The position numbers and the translations under genes are program-made. The notes beneath the pieces were generated by a model. That model had not been told where the DNA came from and ran no database searches. It saw only the letters and a program-made list of their open reading frames with translations. DNA of 64,000 nucleotides, taken from contig NZ_CP043808.1 of NCBI RefSeq assembly GCF_008386315.1, positions 2,604,001-2,668,000 of the forward strand. The letters are read 5' to 3'. Source of the DNA: Serinicoccus marinus DSM 15273 (GTDB lineage: Bacteria; Actinomycetota; Actinomycetes; Actinomycetales; Dermatophilaceae). Positions 53,946 through 62,960 of the stretch are shown here, in pieces. Position 1 is the stretch's first letter. Every line of letters begins with the position of its first letter.

Positions 53946-54261
53946 TCAGCCGTCGGCGAGACGGTCGGTGACGCGCTCGACCTTCTCGGTGAGCTGACCG
54001 GTATACCCCGGGCGCAGGTCGGCCTTGACCACCAGCGACACCCGGGGCGAGTGCTCGGCGACGGCGTCGCAGGCCGCCTTGATGACCGGCATCACCTCGT
54101 CCCACTCCCCCTCGATCGTGGTGAACATCGAGGTCAGCTCGTAGGGCAGGCCGGAGTCGCGGACGACCCGGAGGGCGTCGGCGACGGCTGCGCTCACCGA
54201 GCCGGAGTCGCTGGCGGCCTGGGTCGGGGCGACGGGAGAGAAGCGCGAGGGCGAAGAGCAT
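53946..54261 (-). CDS. MTH1187/YkoF-type thiamine-binding protein, frameshifted
   Basis: Small soluble protein of about 105 residues, ferredoxin-like fold family binding thiamine or its precursors. The core VSAAVADALRVVRDSGLPYE followed by LTSMFTTIEGEWDEVMPVIK is diagnostic. The downstream frame starts at 54197, but upstream SPVAPTQAASDSGS is clearly the missing N-terminus. It joins an ATG at 54261 after one frameshift near 54240. TAGCGT lies seven bases before that ATG. No thiamine genes are adjacent. Confidence 0.75.
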
Positions 54262-54268
54262 GGGGATC

Positions 54269-54274
54269 ACGCTA
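54269..54274 (-). promoter_or_regulatory. -10 box of a probable leaderless thiamine-binding gene promoter
   Basis: On the minus strand TAGCGT is followed after seven bases by ATG 54261. Confidence 0.45.
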
Positions 54275-54407
54275 TCCCTGCGCTGTTGGACGAGGTGGCG
54301 CTGCCCCTGCTCACCGGTGACGGGCTCTAGTCGAGCGGACGGCCGGCGCCGGAGGAGTATGCTCGCCCCTCCTCCCCCCTCCCGACGCCACGACGAGGTG
54401 AGCCGTC

Positions 54408-56458
54408 ATGCCCGCTGCCCCCACCCACCCTCCAGATCCGCAGGCCGACCTCGCCGCCGAGCAGGCCCACCTGGCCCGCGCCCGCGACGAGCTCACGCGC
54501 ATGCGCGAGCACACACTCAGCCTGACCGCCGACGGAGGCGACGCCCTCGCCGGTGAGGCGCTGGCGCAGACACTCTGGCTGCGCGCGAAGGCGCTGCAGG
54601 ACGACCCCGGCACCACGCTGTTCTTCGGCCGGCTCGACACCGCCGAGGACGCGCTCTACATCGGCCGCCGGCACGTCTCCGACGCGGACGGCGACCCGGT
54701 CGTCGTCGACTGGCGGGCCGGGGTGTCGACACCCTTCTACCGCGCCACCCCGACCGATCCGATGGGTGTCCAGCGCCGGCGCCGCTTCGGCGTCGAGGAC
54801 GGCCAGATCACCGCGCTGGAGGACGAGTGGCTGGGGACCGGCGAGCCCGGGGAGAGCAGTGGCAGCGGCATCCTCGCCCGCGAGATCGAGCGACCGCGCA
54901 TCGGGCCGATGCGCGACATCGTCGCCACCATCCAGCCGGAGCAGGACGAGATCGTCCGCGCCGACGTCGCCACCACGCTGTGCGTGCAAGGGGCACCGGG
55001 CACCGGCAAGACCGCCGTCGGGCTGCACCGCGCCGCCTGGTTGCTGTATGCCTACCGCGCCCGGCTGGCCCGCTCCGGCGTCCTCGTCGTCGGGCCCAAC
55101 CGCGCCTTCCTGGAGCACGTCGGCGCGGTGCTGCCCTCGCTCGGGGAGATCACCGTGCGGCACACCACGGTCGAGGAGCTCGTCGCCGACGCCACCGGCG
55201 CGACGGTCCGCTCGACCGACAGCACCGAGGTCGCGCGGCTCAAGGGTGAAGCGCGCATGGCCGAGGTCCTGCGCGCCGCGCTCTGGGGGCAGGTGTCCAG
55301 CCCGACCGAGGCGCTGGTGGTGCCGCGCGGGTCCCGCCGGTGGCGGGTCCCGGCATACCAGGTGCAGGAGATGGTCGAGGAGCTGCGCACCCGCGCGTGG
55401 GGTATGCCGCCGCCCGCGCATTGCTCCACCAGCGGCTCGCGCACGCGGTCATGGTGGCGATGGAGCGCTCCGGGGACGCGCCGGACGACCGGGTGCAGGA
55501 CAGCGTGGCCCGGTCCGCGCCGGTGAAGGCCTACGTCAAGGACCTCTGGCCGCAGGTGAAGCCGGCCGCCGTGCTCGCCGGGCTGCTCACCACGGGTGAG
55601 CACCTGGCCGACGACCAGCGCGCCATGGTGTGGGAGCGGCCCCCGCGGTCGGCGGCCTCGGCCCGGTGGAGCGCGGCGGACCTCGTGCTGCTCGACGAGC
55701 TCACCGACCTGGTCGACCGCACCCCGAGCCTGGGGCACGTCGTGCTGGACGAGGCGCAGGACCTCTCGCCGATGCAGCTGCGGGCCGTGGGGCGGCGCGC
55801 CTCGACGGGCTCGCTCACCGTGCTGGGCGACCTCGCGCAGGGCACGACACCGTGGTCGACGACGTCGTGGGAGGAGTCGCTGCACCACCTGGGCAAGGAG
55901 CTCTCGGCCGGGTCGACGCACCTCGAGGAGCTCGTCCGTGGCTTCCGCGTGCCGTCGTCGGTCATCGAGTTCGCCGCCCGGCTGCTGCCGTCGATGGCCC
56001 CCGACCTCGCGCCGCCGGAGTCGGTGCGGTCCAACCCGGGACGGCTCGACGTCGTGCAGGTCGAGGACCCGGTGGAGGGCGCCGTACGGACCGTGCAGGA
56101 GGCGGCCGCGCACGAGGGGTCGGTGGGGGTCGTGGCGCCGGACACGTGGGTGGGCCGCGTCGGGGACGCGCTCTCGAGGGCAGGCGTCGGGCACGAGGTC
56201 ATGGACGGTGAGCACGCCGACGACACGCTGCGACTGCGGGTCTTCCTCGTCCCCGCGACGGTCGCCAAGGGGCTGGAGTTCGACCAGGTGGTCGTGGTAG
56301 AGCCCGCGGCTATCGCCGCCGCCGAGCCGGATGAGCGCACCGGCCTGCGCCGGCTCTACGTCGTGCTCACCCGCGCGGTCAGCGGGCTGACGGTGGTGCA
56401 TACCGACCCGTTGCCCGACGCCCTCGCCGTCTCTTCTGCGGGACCGACGTCGGCCTAG
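54408..56458 (+). CDS. HelD/HelR-like UvrD-superfamily ATPase, frameshifted
   Basis: Superfamily 1 motor protein that in Gram-positives removes stalled RNA polymerase and in actinobacteria can protect it from rifampicin, about 683 residues. A helical N-terminus (AAEQAHLARARDELTRM), the LFFGRLDTAEDALYIGRRHV and VVDWRAGVSTPFYRA region, Walker A GAPGTGKTA at about 195-203, Walker B HVVLDEAQDLSPMQLRAV and a C-terminal LYVVLTRAVSGLTVV are present. One missing G near 55405 splits the frame; restoring it gives RGVGYAAARALLHQRL. The start is ATG 54408, with GAGGTG upstream and TATGCT as -10. HelD versus HelR is not resolved by eye. Confidence 0.85.
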
Positions 56459-56496
56459 CATGACCTCCATCGGGAAGTTCGACGATGACGGTCGTG

Positions 56497-57483
56497 CTAT
56501 CCCGTGGTCGGTCCGGGCGGGGGCGGCGGCTCCTGCCCGCTGAGGCTGTCGTGCGCCACGTAGTACGTCGGCCGGCCGAGCTGCATCGTGTAGGTCCGCC
56601 CGACATACTCCCCCAGGATCCCCAGGCACAGCAGCTGCACCCCGCCGACCGCGGTGACGACCATGAAGGTCGAGGTCCAGCCGGGCACGTTGAGGCCGAC
56701 GGCATACCCGACGAGCGCGTAGACGAGAAGCCCCAGCGCGACCACGGCCCCGACGAAGCCCAGCCACGTGGCGAGCCGCAGCGGCGCGATGCTCGCCCCG
56801 GTGATGGAGTCCAGCGCGAGCCGCACCATCGAGGAGAGGGGGTACTTCGAGCGCCCGGCCGCCCGCGCGTCGCGACGGTAGGTCAGCACGCCGGAGGGGA
56901 AGCCGAGCGAAGGGACGACCAGGCGCAGCACCCGGTGGTGCTCGGGCAGCGCGGTGACCGCCTCGACCGTGGCGCGCGACATCAGCCGGTAGTCGCCGGC
57001 GTTGGACGGCCCGTGGTCGGCGCCCAGCCGCCGCATCGTGTCGTAGTAGCCGCTGGCCGTGACTCGCTTGAACCGCGTGTCGGTCGTGCGGTCGTCGCGC
57101 ACGGCGTAGACCACGTCCAGCGACTCCGCGCGCGCCAGCCGCACCATGTCCGCAATGAGCTCGGGCGGGTCCTGCAGGTCGGCGTCGATCGTGACCACCA
57201 GCTCCCCACGGGCGCGCTCCAGCCCGGCGGAGATCGCGGCCTGGTGACCGGCGTTGGCGCGCAGCCGGACGACCCGCAGCTGGGCCCAGCTATGCCGCTC
57301 GCGCGCCAGCAACACCGGGGTCGCGTCGCTGCTGCCGTCGTCGACGACGAGCACCTCGTAGTCGAGCCCCAGCCCGTCGAGCACCGGCCGCAGCCGCCGC
57401 ACCAGCAGCGGCAGGACGTCCTGCTCGTCGAACATCGGCACGACGACGCTCAGCGCGATCGGGCCGGCCTGCGGTGCGCTCAT
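56497..57483 (-). CDS. GT2 glycosyltransferase with two C-terminal membrane helices
   Basis: Dolichol-phosphate-mannose-synthase-like enzyme, 328 residues, making a polyprenyl-phosphate sugar for transfer outside. SVVVPMFDEQDVLP, VVDDGSSDATP and the DxD region VTIDADLQDPPELI define the GT-A fold. Two C-terminal helices (FVGAVVALGLLVYALVGYAV and FMVVTAVGGVQLLCLGILGE) anchor it, like GtrB. ATG 57483 overlaps the stop of the upstream membrane protein, so they form a pair. Confidence 0.92.
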   Translation of the reverse strand: MSAPQAGPIALSVVVPMFDEQDVLPLLVRRLRPVLDGLGLDYEVLVVDDGSSDATPVLLARERHSWAQLRVVRLRANAGHQAAISAGLERARGELVVTIDADLQDPPELIADMVRLARAESLDVVYAVRDDRTTDTRFKRVTASGYYDTMRRLGADHGPSNAGDYRLMSRATVEAVTALPEHHRVLRLVVPSLGFPSGVLTYRRDARAAGRSKYPLSSMVRLALDSITGASIAPLRLATWLGFVGAVVALGLLVYALVGYAVGLNVPGWTSTFMVVTAVGGVQLLCLGILGEYVGRTYTMQLGRPTYYVAHDSLSGQEPPPPPGPTTG

Positions 57484-59032
57484 CGGGCCTCACGGGTCGC
57501 GGTCGGGTGGTCGGCCGATCCTAGCCCGGCGCGCAGCAGGACCAGCAGCACCACGGGGACCAGCGCGAGCACGTAGCGCGGTCGCGCCTCGAAGATCAGC
57601 AGGTATGCCGTCAGCCCGCCGAGCGCGAGCGCCCAGGTGGTGAGCAGCGGGTCGGCGCGGGCCCGCAGGAGCACGGCCCCGGTGAGCAGGACGACCGCGA
57701 CCCACAGCCCCTGCACCACCCCCGCCCGCTCGTCGTAGAGCTCGCCGGCGCCCCTGCTGGCCGCGGTCATCCCCGACAGCGACTCGGGCAGGCTGCTCGC
57801 CTGCCGGCTGTCGGCGCCCTCACCGTGCGCCCAGAAGGTCCCGTCACCCCAGACCCACAGCGCCTTGGCTCCGACGAAGCGCAGGTTGCCGACCAGCCCG
57901 CGCCCGCCGACCTGGTCCCACGCCTGGGCCCGCAGGTCCGCCGCGCGGCTGGCGGGGTCCATCGCCGCCGTGGCGTCGACCTGGTCCTGGCGGTAGGCAC
58001 CCCACCGGCGCACCGGCGAGTCCTCCGCGGAGTCCCAGGTGCCCATCGCCAGGAAGTGCTCCGGCGGGAAGGGCGCCTCCACCTGCGCCAGCCGCTGCGC
58101 GTCCAGCCCGGTCCCCCGCGCCGAGGCCCCGTCGAGCAGCGCCACGGTGCCCCACGAGACGGCGCCGAGGAGAGCCACGGCGACGACCCGTCGCCACTGC
58201 CGCGACCACAGCACGACCAGCACGAGCGCGATCGCGACCACGACGACATACGGCTTGAGCGCGACGCCCAGCCCGAGCGAGACCGCCCCGGTCAGCGCCC
58301 ACGGCCAACTCCACCCGGCAGCGCCGCCGCACCGCACCATCGCCAGGGCAGCGACCGAGACCGCCGCGGCCGCCGGGAGGTCGGTGTAGGGCACGGCGAC
58401 GTTCGGCGACAGGCCCACCAGCACCAGGGCGAGCGCCTGCACCGGCAGCACGGCCCGCGGGTGACCGAGGAGCTGGGCGGCGCGGCCGAGCGACCACAGC
58501 ACCACCCCGACGCACAGCACGTGCGGCAGCAGCACCGCCCCCAGCGCGGGCAGCGAGACGACCGAGCCCGCCTCGACCGCCACCTGCTCCAGCCAGAGGA
58601 GGCGCACGTTGTGCGGGTAGCGCGCGTAATAGGTCAGCGCCTCGGCGGGCAGCGGCTCCCCCACGGCGAGCGTCGAGGCGCTGGAGAAGATCCGCCGGGC
58701 GTCGAAGCCGAAGGGGATGAGCGCGAGCGCCGCGTGCGCCCCGGCCAGCAGCGTGCCCGCCGCGGCACTGGCCCAGAGGGTCCCGGACCGCGCCTCCCCT
58801 CCCCCCACGCCTGCACCGGGTCGGAGGAGCGCCCGCCCGAGGAGCACGAGGACCAGCAGCGACACCCCGCGGCCACGCGGACCACGACCGGCGGGAAGAC
58901 CAGCCAGCCGTTCAGCGGTGTCACCAGCGCGACGACGGCCGCCACCAGCAGCCCCACAGCGAACGCCCGTTGGAGCAGCAGAGCCATCCCCCGGTCGGCA
59001 CCCGTGAGCCGCCCCGACCCCTGACCTGTCAT
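57480..59032 (-). CDS. Polytopic membrane protein, putative GT-C glycosyltransferase, frameshifted
   Basis: About 517 residues with ten or more hydrophobic helices. After the first helices a loop contains ALTYYARYPHNVRLLWLEQ, and a later NVAVPYTDLPAAAAV, features shared with lipid-linked-sugar transferases (GT39/83/87 style). Its C-terminus overlaps the start of a polyprenyl-phosphate sugar synthase, the expected donor supplier. Near 58868 one G is missing from a G-run; restoring it gives RVAAGVSLLVLVLLGRALL. ATG 59032 has TACGCT six bases upstream. The acceptor is unknown. Confidence 0.72.
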
Positions 59033-59038
59033 GAGGAC

Positions 59039-59044
59039 AGCGTA
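59039..59044 (-). promoter_or_regulatory. -10 box of a probable leaderless glycosyltransferase operon promoter
   Basis: On the minus strand TACGCT is followed after six bases by ATG 59032. Confidence 0.5.
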
Positions 59045-59128
59045 GGTAGCGGCGGGCCCCGCCTCGCACCACCTGGGCGGACGGCATACGGTAGGCCGCA
59101 GCAGACTTCCCGCACACGAGGAGAGCAC

Positions 59129-59773
59129 ATGCACCCCACGCACATCCCACTCCGGGTCGCCACCGGCGCGTTCATCCTGAACTCCGGCATCGGCAAGCTC
59201 AAGGCCGGTGAGGAGGAGGCCGAGCAGATGCACGGCTGGGCCTCCAGCGTCTACCCGGTGTTCAAGGACATGAAGGCCGGCGACTGCACCAAGGCGCTGG
59301 CCTACGGCGAGATCGGCCTCGGCGCGATGCTGCTGCTGCCGACCGTGCCCTCGGCCGTCGCCGGCGCCGGTCTGGCCGCCTTCGGCGTCGGCCTCACCGG
59401 TCTCTACCTCAAGACCCCGGGCATGACCCAGGAGGACGGCATCCGGCCCACGCCGGACGGCCTCGGCCTGGCCAAGGACACCTGGCTGGTCGGCGCCGGC
59501 CTGACGCTGGCCACGCAGTCCTTCCTCTCCGGCACCAAGCACGCCGCGAAGTCGGTCGCGGACGGGGTGAGCAACGCCGCCGGGTCGGTCGCTGACGGCG
59601 TCACCGGCGCCGCGAGCTCGGTCGGCCACGGCATCGCCGGAGCCGTCCCGGGCGGCGGCTCGAAGAAGGCCAAGGGCGCCTTCTCCAGCCTGTCCAAGGG
59701 CGCGCACGACGCCCGCGGCGACCTGTCCGAGGCGCTGTCCGACCTGGCGGAGTCGGTGCTCGGCCGCCGCTGA
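59129..59773 (+). CDS. DoxX-like membrane protein with repetitive C-terminal tail
   Basis: A 214-residue protein. The first 140 residues hold about four helices in a DoxX-like layout (RVATGAFILNSGIGKLKAG, YGEIGLGAMLLLP). The tail from about residue 145 is built from repeats of the type SVADGVSNAAG, SVADGVTGAAS, SVGHGIAGAV, then a Lys-rich and a helical end. Repeats of this kind often form amphipathic helices lying on membranes. ATG 59129 follows GAGGAGAG. Function unknown. Confidence 0.75.
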   Translation: MHPTHIPLRVATGAFILNSGIGKLKAGEEEAEQMHGWASSVYPVFKDMKAGDCTKALAYGEIGLGAMLLLPTVPSAVAGAGLAAFGVGLTGLYLKTPGMTQEDGIRPTPDGLGLAKDTWLVGAGLTLATQSFLSGTKHAAKSVADGVSNAAGSVADGVTGAASSVGHGIAGAVPGGGSKKAKGAFSSLSKGAHDARGDLSEALSDLAESVLGRR

Positions 59774-59774
59774 G

Positions 59775-60166
59775 TCAGCCCAGACATACCTCGAGGCCGT
59801 CGCGCAGCTGCGCGACGGCCTCGAGGTATGTCTGGCGCCGCGACGCGTCGGTGGTCAGCGCCGCCACGCGGTGCAGGTGCGGCTGGATGACGAAGGTCTC
59901 GTGGACCAGGAAAGCCGCGCGCCGGACCAGCAGGGGCTGCAGGTCGTGCAGCCGCGCCAGCGTCCGGGCGAGAGCCGCGAGCAGGTCTGGGGCACCCGCA
60001 CCGCGAGGCCGGGCTCCACCAGCCAGACTCTGCACGACTCCCCCCGCCCCAGGAGGCGGACCTGCAGCGGGTCCGGAGGCACGGCATACCCGGCACGCGC
60101 CCACCACCCGGGGTGGGCGGCGACGAGGCCGGCGACCGCCGCGGCGTCGAGCTGGGTCGGGAGCAC
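59775..60166 (-). CDS. Hypothetical protein, possible phosphotransferase remnant (frameshifted)
   Basis: Two frames join into about 130 residues. The first part, HPGWWARAGYAVPPDPLQVRLLG followed by RGESCRVWLVEPGLAVRVP, resembles the start of an aminoglycoside/choline-kinase-like N-lobe. The second, LAALARTLARLHDLQPLLV, resembles the helix that follows. The junction near 60000 needs one frame change. No catalytic loop is present, so an active kinase is unlikely. The last 18 codons lie inside a perfect 54-base palindrome. Start taken as GTG 60166. Confidence 0.45.
59781..59834. terminator. Perfect 54-base palindrome between convergent genes
   Basis: The sequence equals its own reverse complement over 27 + 27 bases, centred on CAGCTG at 59807/59808. 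It lies eight bases after the DoxX-like gene and over the 3' end of the minus-strand gene. It would form a long hairpin in either transcript and probably terminates both. There is no T-run. Confidence 0.8.
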
Positions 60167-60304
60167 CGCACGATCCTGGCACGCGGGACTCGTCACGTCG
60201 GACGTCCACCACGTCAGGCGTTCCCGCACGGAGGGTCGTCGCAGATCCGTCGTGCACGTCGGTCCGCACGCCGGCCCGCCGCCCGCCCGTGCCACAGTGG
60301 GCGC

Positions 60305-60976
60305 GTGACGCATCCCGCCGAGGCGCTGCTCGACCGTTGGCTCGACGACGCCGCCCTGCTCGCCCCGGACGCCGGGCGCGACCTGTGGCTGGCCGAGGGC
60401 TCGCTGCTGCTGCGCGGGTGGTCCGAGCCGCAGCGGCGCTACCACACGACCGAGCACCTCACCGAGGTCCTGGCCGCCCTCGACGAGCTGCAGGAGGCCG
60501 GTGCGGTCGACGCGGACGAGGCGCTCGTGGCGCGGACCGTCGGGTGGTACCACGACCTCGCCTACGACCCCCGCGCCAGGCCCGGCAGCAACGAGCACCG
60601 CAGCGCCACCTTGGCCCGCGACCACCTGCACCGCCTCGGCGTCGACGACGGCACGGTCGACGCCGTCGAGGCCGGCGTGGTCATGACGCTGGACCACGAG
60701 GGTCCCGGCGAGGGTGGTGCCGCCACGGACGCCGTCCACGACGCCGACCTCTGGATCCTCTCGGCGCCGCCCCCGCGGTATGCCGCCTACCGCGCCCAGG
60801 TCCGCGAGGAGTACGCCCACGTGCCCGAGGACGCGTTCCGCGCCGGCCGCCTCGGGGTCATGGGGCCGCTGGCCGGGCGCGAGCGGCTCTACCGGACCGG
60901 GCACGCGCACGAGCACTGGGACGCCCGCGCCCGGGCCAACCTGCAGGCCGAGCTGGCGGAGCTGCGGCGGCCCTGA
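60305..60976 (+). CDS. HD-domain metal-dependent phosphohydrolase
   Basis: A 223-residue hydrolase of the HD superfamily. RRYHTTEHLTEVL gives the first histidine, GWYHDLAYDPRA the His-Asp pair and VHDADLWIL the last aspartate. ERLYRTGHAHEHWDARARANL is a typical ending. The start is GTG 60305, with a CACAGT box nine bases upstream and no ribosome site. Substrate unknown; relatives act on nucleotides. Confidence 0.88.
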   Translation: MTHPAEALLDRWLDDAALLAPDAGRDLWLAEGSLLLRGWSEPQRRYHTTEHLTEVLAALDELQEAGAVDADEALVARTVGWYHDLAYDPRARPGSNEHRSATLARDHLHRLGVDDGTVDAVEAGVVMTLDHEGPGEGGAATDAVHDADLWILSAPPPRYAAYRAQVREEYAHVPEDAFRAGRLGVMGPLAGRERLYRTGHAHEHWDARARANLQAELAELRRP

Positions 60977-61085
60977 GCGCCCACGCCGCTTCGGTGGGGC
61001 TGCGGCGGGCCTGAGCGCCCGCGCCGCTTCGGTGGGGCTGCGGCGGGCCTGAGCGCCCACACCGCTGCGTTGGGGCTGCGGCCAG
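60974..61085. repeat. Three 38-base tandem repeats after the HD gene
   Basis: The unit TGAGCGCCCACGCCGCTTCG plus GTGGGGCTGCGGCGGGCC begins at 60974, 61012 and 61050. The first copy contains the stop of the HD gene, so the array may have grown by duplication of the gene end (each unit restarts with TGA). Confidence 0.75.
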
Positions 61086-61123
61086 GTGGCGAGCAGGGAC
61101 GTAACCACATCTGTCCTACGTGT

Positions 61124-61200
61124 CACACGCGCCCCGCGCTGCGGAGACGTGTCCCGACGCCGGGGATATCACCCCGGCTCGCGTGACTTTCCCCGCAGCC
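61124..61200. repeat. 77-base structured repeat, copy 1
   Basis: Begins CACACGCGCCCCGCGCTGCG and ends TTTCCCCGCAGCC. An outer stem CTGCGG/CCGCAG and an inner stem CCGGGG/CCCCGG can form, with ATATCA-type loop. A second copy differing at three bases starts at 61271. Confidence 0.7.
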
Positions 61201-61270
61201 TGATGCGTATGGGGCCAGCTTGACCCAGGTGAGGTCGACGGCTCGGCCGGACACCACCGGTCCCGCACGC

Positions 61271-61347
61271 CACACGCGCCCCGCACTGCGGAGACGTGTC
61301 CCGACGCCGGGGAAATCACCCCGGCTCGCGCGACTTTCCCCGCAGCC
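61271..61347. repeat. 77-base structured repeat, copy 2
   Basis: Same element as copy 1, 147 bases further on. The three differences fall outside the two predicted stems. Bases 61201-61270 between the copies show no gene. Confidence 0.7.
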
Positions 61348-61458
61348 GGGTGCCCGAGGGGCCCGTGTGACTCATGTGGCACAGCTCCCGCCGGTGGCGG
61401 TGCCTCACCCACGGACGCCGAGCCCGTCGGCGGTGCGACCCGCGGGCACCCCGAGCAC

Positions 61459-61557
61459 GACCTGCGTAGGCCCCCGAGGCCCGACCTGCGGAGCCCCACC
61501 CCCGCGAGGCACGGCCTGCGCAGCCCCACCCCGCCCGGAGGCACGACCTGCGGAGCC
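61459..61557. repeat. Irregular GACCTGCGGAGCCCCACCCC repeats at the end of the Nudix gene
   Basis: Four degenerate units with the core GACCTGCG start at about 61459, 61483, 61513 and 61545, reaching the stop of the Nudix gene. Together with the other arrays, 60977-61557 is a 580-base stretch with no supported gene. Confidence 0.55.
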
Positions 61558-62337
61558 CTACCCCCGGGCCCACCACCACTCGGCGAGCGGCCACCAGGCA
61601 GCCTGGCCCGCGACACCCCGCGCCTCGGCCAGACTCAGCCAGCGCGCCTCGAGCACCTCGACCCCGTCCGGCCGCAGCGGGACCGGGGAGGGCAGCGTGG
61701 CGGCATACACCTGGACGTAGTTGTCGCCCTCGTCCCAGCTGCGGGCGCCGTGCCCGGGGGGCAGGGTGATCCGCTGGTAGCCCACGGCGACCAGCCGCTC
61801 CTGCTCCAGCTCGACCGCGATCTCCTCGGCGACCTCTCGCACGGCCGCCGCCCGCGCGGAGGCATCGGTGACCTCGCGCTTGCCGCCGGGGGCGCCCCAG
61901 CCCTCCCGGGTCGAGTTGCGCACGAGGGCCATGCGCTCCGGGACCCCCTGCGCCCGGGCCAGCACCACCGACGCCCCGGCGCCGAGACGCTCCAGCGGGG
62001 AGGCGACCACCTCCAGCAGGTGCGGGGTCGGCGCGGCCCCCGCCAGCCCGTCCTCGACCCGGGCCAGCGGCCGCTCCCCCTTGCGCTTGCGGAAGCGCAG
62101 CCCGCTGTCCCGCAGCCGCCGGGCCAGCTCGGTGCCGCTCACCTCGGCCGCGCCCGCAGCGACGACCTCGGCATACCGCTCCTGGGGTATGTCGTAGTGG
62201 TCGCCCTCGAAGGACCGCCGAGGGATGCCCGACCGCTGCGCGAAGGCGTGCAGCTCGGCGAGCGAGATGTCGCTCGCGAGGTGCGACCAGAGCCTGCCGT
62301 GGGCCCGCCACAGCGGCGGGTCGACGAGGACGGTCAT
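61558..62337 (-). CDS. DUF4031-Nudix fusion hydrolase
   Basis: A 259-residue protein. The first 90 residues (MTVLVDPPLWRAHGRLWSHL, then ASDISLAELHAFA) are a DUF4031 domain. The rest is a Nudix domain with box GGKREVTDASARAAAVREVAEEI. ATG 62337 is preferred; the ORF continues upstream without a good start. The fusion suggests both domains act on one nucleotide-linked substrate, not identified. The 3' end merges into a repeat region. Confidence 0.86.
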   Translation of the reverse strand: MTVLVDPPLWRAHGRLWSHLASDISLAELHAFAQRSGIPRRSFEGDHYDIPQERYAEVVAAGAAEVSGTELARRLRDSGLRFRKRKGERPLARVEDGLAGAAPTPHLLEVVASPLERLGAGASVVLARAQGVPERMALVRNSTREGWGAPGGKREVTDASARAAAVREVAEEIAVELEQERLVAVGYQRITLPPGHGARSWDEGDNYVQVYAATLPSPVPLRPDGVEVLEARWLSLAEARGVAGQAAWWPLAEWWWARG

Positions 62338-62443
62338 GACCGCAGACCCTACCTGTGGACAACTTCTGCGGAGCGGGCGCGACACCGCCTAGCGTCGGAG
62401 GCACGAGGTGGCCACCCGGCCACCGTCACGAGGGAGGGAACCC

Positions 62444-62740
62444 ATGAGCAACACCTTCGCCGTCGACACGGCACGGATCGCCGCCGCCTCCGGCGACATC
62501 GAGCGCATCGCCACCAGCATCGAGGGCGAGGTCCGGGCGATGATGGCCAAGCTCAACGCGCTGCAGGACTGCTGGCGCGGGTCGGCGGCCGGCAGCTTCC
62601 ACAGCGTCACCCAGGACTGGAGCGCCACCCAGGAGAAGGTCCGCACCTCGCTGCAGCAGATCTCCACGACGCTGCGCACGGCCGGCCAGGACTACGAGCT
62701 GGTCGAGCAGACCAACCGCACCCGCTTCACCCCGGCGTGA
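62444..62740 (+). CDS. WXG100 family protein (Esx-like)
   Basis: A 98-residue helical hairpin protein of the type-VII-secreted family. The turn motif is WRG in LQDCWRGSAAGSF, with long helices on both sides. No ESX ATPase or partner gene is nearby, so it is an orphan and may work with a distant system. The start is ATG 62444, with GAGGGAGG upstream; TAGCGT near 62391 is a possible -10. Confidence 0.9.
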   Translation: MSNTFAVDTARIAAASGDIERIATSIEGEVRAMMAKLNALQDCWRGSAAGSFHSVTQDWSATQEKVRTSLQQISTTLRTAGQDYELVEQTNRTRFTPA

Positions 62741-62864
62741 CCGCTGCCGGGTGACATGTCCGGGTCGAGCGACCTACCCCGAGTGACGGCACCGCCGCGC
62801 GCCGTGGCAGGCGTCGCGGGCGCAGGGGTCCCCAGCCCCGCCGTCGCGAGCTCCCCGGCACAGG

Positions 62865-62905
62865 CCGACGGGCGGCCCCTCCGCAGTGGAGGGACCGCCC
62901 GTCGG
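62865..62905. terminator. Strong hairpin terminator between WXG100 gene and groL
   Basis: 18-base arms from CCGACGGGCGGCCCCTCC to GGAGGGACCGCCCGTCGG with one mismatch and a five-base loop. It can serve both convergent genes. The rest of the 62741-62960 gap shows no gene. Confidence 0.85.
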
Positions 62906-62960
62906 TGGTGGTTCGCCCGCGAGGAACGCGGGCGCGCCTAGCGTCTGATCACGGGATCGA

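Noticed and set aside
60974..61557. A CRISPR array
   Set aside because: Repeats are contiguous or irregular, with no unique spacers of constant length and no cas genes.
61116..61616. A 166-residue frame through the repeat region
   Set aside because: It consists of translated tandem repeats (GLRRS-like) without a plausible start or fold.
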